Assembly: GCA_039029935.1 (NCBI GenBank)
Contig: JBCCFC010000649.1
Location: 1-7,709, forward strand
Reading direction: 5' to 3'
DNA length: 7,709 nucleotides
DNA from: G039029935 sp039029935
Lineage (GTDB): Bacteria > Chloroflexota > Anaerolineae > Caldilineales > Caldilineaceae
Below are positions 1 to 6,300 of this stretch, piece after piece. The position numbers and the translations under genes are program-made. The notes below the pieces were generated by a model. The model ran no database searches. It was not told the origin of the DNA and saw only the letters and a program-made list of their open reading frames with translations. Within the stretch, counting starts at the first letter, position 1. Each line of letters begins with the position of its first letter.

Positions 1-6
1 ACAATT

Positions 7-36
7 GCCCAATTTTGAAACAATTTGGGCATTTTT
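7..36 (+). terminator. Possible Rho-independent terminator for a converging gene off the left edge
   Basis: The stem GCCCAA (7-12) pairs with TTGGGC (25-30), extended by T6-A31. Two further A-T pairs lie inside after one mismatch, leaving a loop of about 6 bases. On the plus strand the stem runs into ATTTTT (31-36), the layout of an intrinsic terminator. On the minus strand the bases after the stem are AATTGT, a poor U-tract, so the site suits a plus-strand gene ending just left of the window better than the NACHT gene at 131-3268. It could still act weakly in both directions. The rest of 37-130 shows no gene. The frame after the NACHT stop stays open for only about 25 codons and has no recognisable content. 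Confidence 0.45.
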
Positions 37-130
37 AATTCCATTAAACCACTATAACCAGCCTCGATACTTTCTCCCCGCCAAAGTCATACATTTTCAA
101 CAATTTCACTGTATCCACCAATACAGAAGG

Positions 131-3100
131 TCAATCAGCTAACACCACCCGAAAGCCAAGATTATTCAACCGAGCGTGTGGTGTATGCCAAATCCGATAG
201 GTACATCGTGCCGCCGACTGCGGGTCATCAAATGACCCACCGCGCACGACACGTGGGACATTCCCCTCAACAGCGTCTGAAACTTTAACCTCATAATCAT
301 AATAATTGTCACGCCACTGTGTTCCACACCACTCCCACACATTGCCTGCCATATCAGCCACGCCATCATCAGAGTTGCCATTTGTGAATAACCCGACCGC
401 CGACGGATGCCCAATCCCCGTGTTGTTGACATTGCAGCGTTGATAGACTGTCCCCTGATCACCCCAAGGATAGAGCCGCCCTGTCGTATGCCGTGCTGTT
501 CGCTCCCACTGTGCCTCGCTGGGTAAGTGAATGGGCTGTTTTGTCTGTTCTGAAAACCAGCGACAAAAGGCGATGGCCTCAAACCAACTGATTCCAACCT
601 GGGGATGGTTGGGGATGGTAAAGACTTCTTGATACTTGGCGGGTCCGATGATGTTGTTGTCGGTTGCCCATTGCCAGCCTTCGTTTGTCCAATAGCGTTC
701 TTGGTGATAGCCACCAGCATCGATAAAGGCTTGGTACTGCGCAACCGTGATGGGATAGCGGCTTATGTGAAAGGCATGGGTGAGGAGGGTACACATAAAC
801 TGTGGCTGTTCTTCACGACGAACTTGACGGTCACGATGGGGGTCGCCACCCATGATAAAGACACGCGGTTCGATCTGGACCCAATCAATGTCAGGGATAT
901 GGCGGTTCTCTTCAATGGCAATACGCACACCAACCCCTTTGCGGTCATCGCCCAACATGCCCAACGTGGTTGCCGCCTCTGTCCGTTGATGGAGGGTTGC
1001 ATCGCTGCGCATCGCTGCTTTCAAGCGTTCAATCACATGACGCCAGACAGACGCCTCGACTTTGTTCTGCCCGACATCAATAAGGCATTGCCCTGCCAGA
1101 ATCGTGCGGTCAATTTCGCTGCGTATGCCGTTGAGTGTTGGCGCACGTAAAATCGCTTCGATCAGGCTGCTCACACGACGACGACCACTTTCGCTCAGAT
1201 GCGCCGCCTGCAACAAAATCGGCTCATGCCACCAACTATCATCCAGTCGATTGAGTGTCTCTTCAATAAAATCTTCACTGTCCGCCAACTTGCGCGCCGC
1301 AAAATACTCTTGGAAGGAAAGATGCATAAACTCAAAAAGCCCTTGCTCGATTTCCTGCACCAAGCCATTGCGCACTACTAAGGCCATCAAAAATTTCTCG
1401 GCCATCTGTTTGGCAATGGCAGGCGGTTGACCTCGCTCTTCAAACTGCGTTTGCAGTGCCATCAACAACTGCCGCTGGTCCCATTCGCGCACACGACTTT
1501 CATGCAGTGCATAGGCAATCGGCTCCAAGAAGGCGCGCTTCTCACCCGCATCCATCTCCATCATCGTCCCCGTGTAGGTTGCCAGCCGTTTGCTCTCCTC
1601 TCCTTGTTTGCCCGACTCCCAATAGCCCAGCAACACCTCGGTGCATTCATTGTAGAGTTCACTGCGTCGTTCGGGGAGCTTGCCGCGATAGCGATGAACC
1701 AATGCGATGACGGTCAGCAGCAGCGGGTTGCTGGCTAACCCCTTGACCTTGTTGTTGGCGTAGATGGCGGTGCGTAGATGCTCGGCGGCTTCATCGGCGC
1801 GTTGACGAATCGAAGGGTCGCCACTCTGCGCCGTCGTACACTCAACCGCCAGACTCCATGTGTTGGTGAATTGCTGGATGTCGTCTTCGGTAAAGGGCAG
1901 AATGGTGGAGGTAAAGAAGTCGCTGTCTAGCCGTGCCTGCCCTTCATAGCCACGCACACGACAGGTGACGACAAAACGATTGCCTGTGGCGTTTAGCTTG
2001 CTGTCACTGGGTTCGCCATAACGCAGGACAAACGCCTCAACTTGCTCACGAACCAAACTGCGCTCGGCAATATCAGCCACCTCATCCAGCCCATCAAACA
2101 ACACCAAGCAACGGCCTGATGCCAGATGATGCGTGAAAAAATCATCGGGTAAATCGAGATTCCAGCCCGCAAAATAGGCGTTCAAGTAATCGAGTAGCAA
2201 TTGTGGTTGTGGTCCCATATGTTTCTCTTGGGGCAGATGGCGCAAATAGCGACCAAACTCGCGCAGTGGCAATACAATGGGAAGCGGCACATCGCCCGTC
2301 AAGCCCAGCCGTTCATGGACCAACGTTTGGTCATCATTGACAATGGCTCTGGCCGTAGACAGTGCTAAGAATGAGACAAAGGTGGTCTTCCCTGACCCCG
2401 GGTCGCCTAGCACGACTAAGCGGGGATGGGCTGCCAAAATGTACTGCAAAGTCGGTGGCTCATCAAAGCTGTGTCGTAATGGTTTGGTGCGTTCCTGTGG
2501 TTGACGCATTGTCGGTGTGTCCAATGCGTGGAGTGTCACATACATGCGCTCAAGTTCTAGGCTAAGTGGCTGATAGGAGCGGATGCCGCGTAGATTGAGG
2601 ACGTGTTGGGTTGAGAGGATGTGGTTTAGGTAACGGATGAGGGCGGTGTGATAGTCATCGGCAGATAGCTGTGGTAGCGTTGACGTGTTGTTCTGGTTTC
2701 CAACTTGGTTGGTCAAATACACAGTCAGCAGGCTATGAACCAGATTGCCCCCAACATTGATGTTTGAGTTATTGTATGAATTGATGGCGGTATTGGTGCT
2801 GTTGGCGATGTCAATGCGACTGCCCAATGCCGCACTCTGTGTCTCTATCGCATTCGTAAACCAAGTATGGTCGCTTGTTCGACCAGCCTCAGTGAGCAGT
2901 GTCTGCACCATGTTGACCACATCAAACTCGGTGAGCAGATGGTCTAGTAACAACCGCCAGCATTCATCCTGTTCGGCGTTTTCGAGCAAAATAACGGCCA
3001 GCTCATCATCTGAAAGTTGATCCCATTGCGGTATTTTCTCGATGAGCATGGTTTCGTCTATGCTGGTTTCGCTCACATCATCTGCCATCTTGCTCATCAC

Positions 3101-3268
3101 ACGTCCCAACGTCGTCAGTGCTGCCAACTCTTGGTTATTGACTGCGTGGACTAGAGGGCGCATAATTGAAGCGGCGAGTGTGCCATAAAGATTTCTGGTG
3201 ATAAACTTATTTTGTGTCAACTCAGTTAGTTGTTGTGTGATTGCTGCTTGCCATGTCATTTTCTGCAT
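131..3268 (-). CDS. NLR-like NACHT NTPase with C-terminal FGE-sulfatase (SUMF1-like) domain
   Basis: Predicted cytoplasmic STAND-type ATPase of 1045 residues. Residues 1-270 are mostly helical and unrecognised: no TIR, nuclease or protease motif is visible. An Asn-rich patch at about 155-198 contains 'NINVGGN', similar to the VGG-type segments before some bacterial NACHT domains. NACHT (about 280-660): Walker A GDPGSGKTT (288-296, Lys294), Walker B LVLFDGLDE (388-396), sensor-like TCR (435-437), the 'NPLLL' helix (514-518) and the NACHT-distal 'FMHLSFQEYFAA' (647-658). HEAT-like helices lie at about 715-785. The FGE fold (about 797-1045) shows FIMGG, ISRYPITVAQY, LPSEAQWERTAR, YPWGD, DMAGNVWEWC, RVVRGGSF and NLGFR. 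The two cysteines that catalyse formylglycine formation are missing, so this domain is probably a binding module. The ATG at 3268 is chosen over a TTG at 3328 because AAGGAG lies 7 bases upstream. NACHT proteins include anti-phage bNACHT proteins; a sensing or defence role here is inference. No transmembrane segment is evident. Confidence 0.93.
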   Translation of the reverse strand: MQKMTWQAAITQQLTELTQNKFITRNLYGTLAASIMRPLVHAVNNQELAALTTLGRVMSKMADDVSETSIDETMLIEKIPQWDQLSDDELAVILLENAEQDECWRLLLDHLLTEFDVVNMVQTLLTEAGRTSDHTWFTNAIETQSAALGSRIDIANSTNTAINSYNNSNINVGGNLVHSLLTVYLTNQVGNQNNTSTLPQLSADDYHTALIRYLNHILSTQHVLNLRGIRSYQPLSLELERMYVTLHALDTPTMRQPQERTKPLRHSFDEPPTLQYILAAHPRLVVLGDPGSGKTTFVSFLALSTARAIVNDDQTLVHERLGLTGDVPLPIVLPLREFGRYLRHLPQEKHMGPQPQLLLDYLNAYFAGWNLDLPDDFFTHHLASGRCLVLFDGLDEVADIAERSLVREQVEAFVLRYGEPSDSKLNATGNRFVVTCRVRGYEGQARLDSDFFTSTILPFTEDDIQQFTNTWSLAVECTTAQSGDPSIRQRADEAAEHLRTAIYANNKVKGLASNPLLLTVIALVHRYRGKLPERRSELYNECTEVLLGYWESGKQGEESKRLATYTGTMMEMDAGEKRAFLEPIAYALHESRVREWDQRQLLMALQTQFEERGQPPAIAKQMAEKFLMALVVRNGLVQEIEQGLFEFMHLSFQEYFAARKLADSEDFIEETLNRLDDSWWHEPILLQAAHLSESGRRRVSSLIEAILRAPTLNGIRSEIDRTILAGQCLIDVGQNKVEASVWRHVIERLKAAMRSDATLHQRTEAATTLGMLGDDRKGVGVRIAIEENRHIPDIDWVQIEPRVFIMGGDPHRDRQVRREEQPQFMCTLLTHAFHISRYPITVAQYQAFIDAGGYHQERYWTNEGWQWATDNNIIGPAKYQEVFTIPNHPQVGISWFEAIAFCRWFSEQTKQPIHLPSEAQWERTARHTTGRLYPWGDQGTVYQRCNVNNTGIGHPSAVGLFTNGNSDDGVADMAGNVWEWCGTQWRDNYYDYEVKVSDAVEGNVPRVVRGGSFDDPQSAARCTYRIWHTPHARLNNLGFRVVLAD

Positions 3269-3275
3269 GTCAATG

Positions 3276-3281
3276 CTCCTT
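3276..3281 (-). promoter_or_regulatory. Ribosome binding site that fixes the NACHT gene start
   Basis: Read on the minus strand, AAGGAG stands 7 bases before the ATG at 3268. It is a strong Shine-Dalgarno match at normal spacing. It settles the start 20 codons inside the longest possible frame, which would need a TTG at 3328. A second ATG three codons later (residue 4) is less well spaced. Confidence 0.85.
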
Positions 3282-3310
3282 GGTATTCTAAGGGAAATTC
3301 TGTCTGTAAC

Positions 3311-3359
3311 GACCAATTGGCCCAACAAGCAAATGCATTGATTTACTCATTGGACCAAT
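3311..3359. promoter_or_regulatory. Paired CCAAT palindromes in the intergenic region, candidate operator
   Basis: Two palindromic boxes lie upstream of the NACHT gene. ATTGGACCAAT (3349-3359) is symmetric around its central base. CCAATTGG (3313-3320) sits inside GACCAATTGGCC. Both contain GACCAAT, at 3311-3317 and 3353-3359, a separation of 42 bp or about four DNA turns, so a dimeric regulator bound to both would face the same side of the helix. No convincing sigma-70 promoter was found nearby: the best -10-like hexamer, TAGAAT at 3285-3290, lies too close to the ribosome binding site and lacks a -35 partner. Regulator and function are unknown; chance occurrence is possible in such a short AT-rich stretch. 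Confidence 0.3.
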
Positions 3360-3395
3360 CGATTTCTCACGGAGTTCTATACACTGTATTGAATC

Positions 3396-6300
3396 CTATC
3401 GTCGGATGGTTGGCAGGAAGAGATGATGTATCTCCTCTACTGGCACTGACATTGGTAATGGACGCCCTAAGCCTTCGCAGTGATAGGTGTCTTCACAAGT
3501 ATTGATAAGCTGCCTCGCACTACTGTTTTCGCTCGCACTTTGAACCACTATACCCTGCTCTTGCCAATATGCTGTCAAAAACTCATCCCACAAACTATCT
3601 TGGGCAAATTGGAGCAAGAGTTTGTTATAGAAAAGACGTTTATGCTCATCTCGAAGGATGGGTAGGTAGATGCTTAGGCCATACACATTATCCCATTGCC
3701 ATGTCTCTGGCGGTTCTGTGTTTGGCACCATGCCGCTGTGAAAATCATGATGAACAACAATGGCATTGGTTAATGTCTCCATAACATGTGTGGCCGCCGT
3801 GACCACATTGGCATCCTTCGCTTCAAACTGAGCGATTAGTGCTTCTACAAAACGACCTAAATCACAATAGTTATCATGATCGTCGATTGTTTTGTTGTAA
3901 TCACTATCAAAACAGTCGGTCTGCCGACGTGCTTCCTGAATTTCTTCAACATATGTAGGCAATGTACCTATTAATGCCTCGGCAAGGTCATCCACCTTGG
4001 TAATTAGTTGTGACCACTGGCTTACATCGATGAGAGAATGTGCAAAGGGATACGTATCACCAAACTTAGCCGATAGGATATCCAACCACCTTTGCCCAAT
4101 TATCCGGGCATCCATCGTTTCATCAATCACACCAAGGTAGTGATCATACGGTAGCGCGGACCACGTTAGATTTTCTGACCCAAATACATAATGCACCACA
4201 CTATGGAGTTCATGAATGACTTCAATCATATTCATAGAACAGGCGTCAAAAAAGAGCAGGTCAATCTTGCGTGATGTCCTCTGATAGGCATTTTTGAGTG
4301 CATTGCCAATCTCCTTGGTTGATAGCGAATTGGATGGATTCTCATCCCATAACATACCACCCAAGTGCCCGCTCATATCTCGCCAGAACTTATATTTGCT
4401 TGCTTGTACAACATTTGCTCCCCATCCATTGCCATGACCAATGAGTGAAAGAACAACCTGCTTGGCATTGGGATAGGCTAACATACCAGCACTCACATAG
4501 TTTTCCAGACTGTCTGCTGTCGCCGTGTTGTCAGTCCATCGCCACATGTTTTGACCCTCTGTATAGAGGCCATTGCATGTATGGTCAAAATTAGATACCG
4601 TGTTAAGGCTACATTGACCAGATGCATCTGGCTGGATTTGATACACATAACTATCGTGTGACTGAGGTCCATCCAGCATCAGCAAAACCTTGACATTGGG
4701 GTTATGTGCTTGTGCGGCAGCTTTATCTAGTAGCGAAATCGTTGCAGTTACCAAGTCATTGTCACCCACTGCATAGAGTAGCACCAAGGTTTGGGTAAAG
4801 TTCGTGTCAGGCACGGCAACGGCGACAATATCTTCGGATGGTACGGTGATATCTGTTCCGGTCAACACAGTTTGACTATAAAGGATGCTACCAGGGGTGA
4901 CAATATGATCTATTGCGAACTCATGTTCGAACATATACGTGCCAGCCTCTGGGATACCCCGCTCATAACCAACACCAACCGTGATACCTTGGGGTACGGT
5001 TGAATACAACTCAACATATTCTATAGGGGTCGAGGTTGTCAGAACGATGGTATAGGACAATAGACTGCCTGCCCTGATGTTTTCAGCCGTGTTATATGAA
5101 ACATGTGTATCTATCAGAACAGAAGGGCAATCCTGTTGAGTTAGTCGAGAGTCGTCAAGACCTGTGAGCCAATTCTGAAATGATTCATCAACAGGCATAC
5201 ACATATAGGTCTTATTGACTAAGAACTTTGTTAGGTTTGTAAGACCAGTCAATGTATGGGGGAGCTCACTCATGAGTAAGTTATCTCGTAGCGACAGAAC
5301 CTGTAGATGGGTCAATGCTCCGATTTCAGATGGAATGGAACCCAATAGATGGTTTGCAGCAAGCTTCAACTGAGTAACTCGACCATCTTCACAGGTGACA
5401 CCATGCCAATGACAGGGGTTTGTTACATGTAGCCAGCCATCGTTATTGAGCCAGTTGGGTCCATCAGTACTTTCATACAATGCTCTCAATGCTTCACACT
5501 CAGCAGTTGGAATTTCATCCACAATTGAGCAAATGTCGTCGGGTAGGGGAATACCAACCGAAAATGCACCTTGCGACGGGATGCCACTGGCGAGAAAATC
5601 TTTCCAACCCCAATTTCTCGTCAGATTGCGAAACAAGTCATCATTCAGATAAGCATCCCATGCGGAACTCGCCTGTTCTTTGGAATAGGGATAAAAAATG
5701 CCAATTCCGTGGGCATTGTCTAGATTGATCGAAATAGTCGTGTGAATTAGGTCATTATAAAAATGACCAGAACGACTACGATGATAGGCAATCAAGGACG
5801 CCAGCGTGGTTTTCACGTTGTTTGCTGCTGTGACAATGTTTTCATCAGCGATAGCCGTGACTGCATGTGCAAAATTCATCAAATCTACATATGAATCTTC
5901 CTTTTCATTCAGGTGATAATCATTAGAATCATAGATTTGAACCGTCGAACGGATATCGCGCATCTCTTGTTGTCGCGCTGTTGGGTCTACAGCAATATAA
6001 TCGGACAACGCACTTCCTAATTCATCGGTACTCGTCTTCACAGCGTTAAAATAGGCCATATCAAAGACGGAGATTGTATGAGGATATGCTAATGATGTCA
6101 GTTTATCGGCATAATGTTTTGCCACTTTGTGCGCATAGTCGGCTGGTGATGAAGATTCTCCAGCCAGACCGCGATAGACATCATAGGCAAAAATACCCCA
6201 ACTAGTATTAGGGGATGCAACCACATAGTCTGCATAGCCATCGACAATAGATGTATTCTCAAAAAGACCAAAGGAACACCCATCAAACTGAACAACATTT

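Noticed and set aside
41..93. Small minus-strand frame (ATG to TAA, 16 codons) overlapping a further ATG near 41 that reads off the left edge
   Set aside because: Too short to support, lacks a convincing ribosome binding site, and the second frame runs through the terminator-like hairpin.
131..260. Variable repeat of a diversity-generating retroelement at the 3' end of the FGE domain
   Set aside because: No template repeat, reverse transcriptase or AAC-rich pattern is present in the window; only the fold suggests it.
605..1150. Plus-strand open frame of 181 codons
   Set aside because: It lies wholly inside the NACHT/FGE coding region on the opposite strand, whose protein motifs are unmistakable, and it shows no recognisable domain. 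The same applies to the other short frames overlapping both genes.
3269..3328. 20-codon N-terminal extension of the NACHT gene from a TTG at 3328
   Set aside because: It uses a rare start without a ribosome binding site, runs through the palindromic intergenic boxes, and the ATG at 3268 has a well-placed AAGGAG.
3276..3395. Sigma-70 promoter with -10 TAGAAT (3285-3290)
   Set aside because: No -35 partner at 16-18 bp, and transcription would begin at or inside the ribosome binding site.
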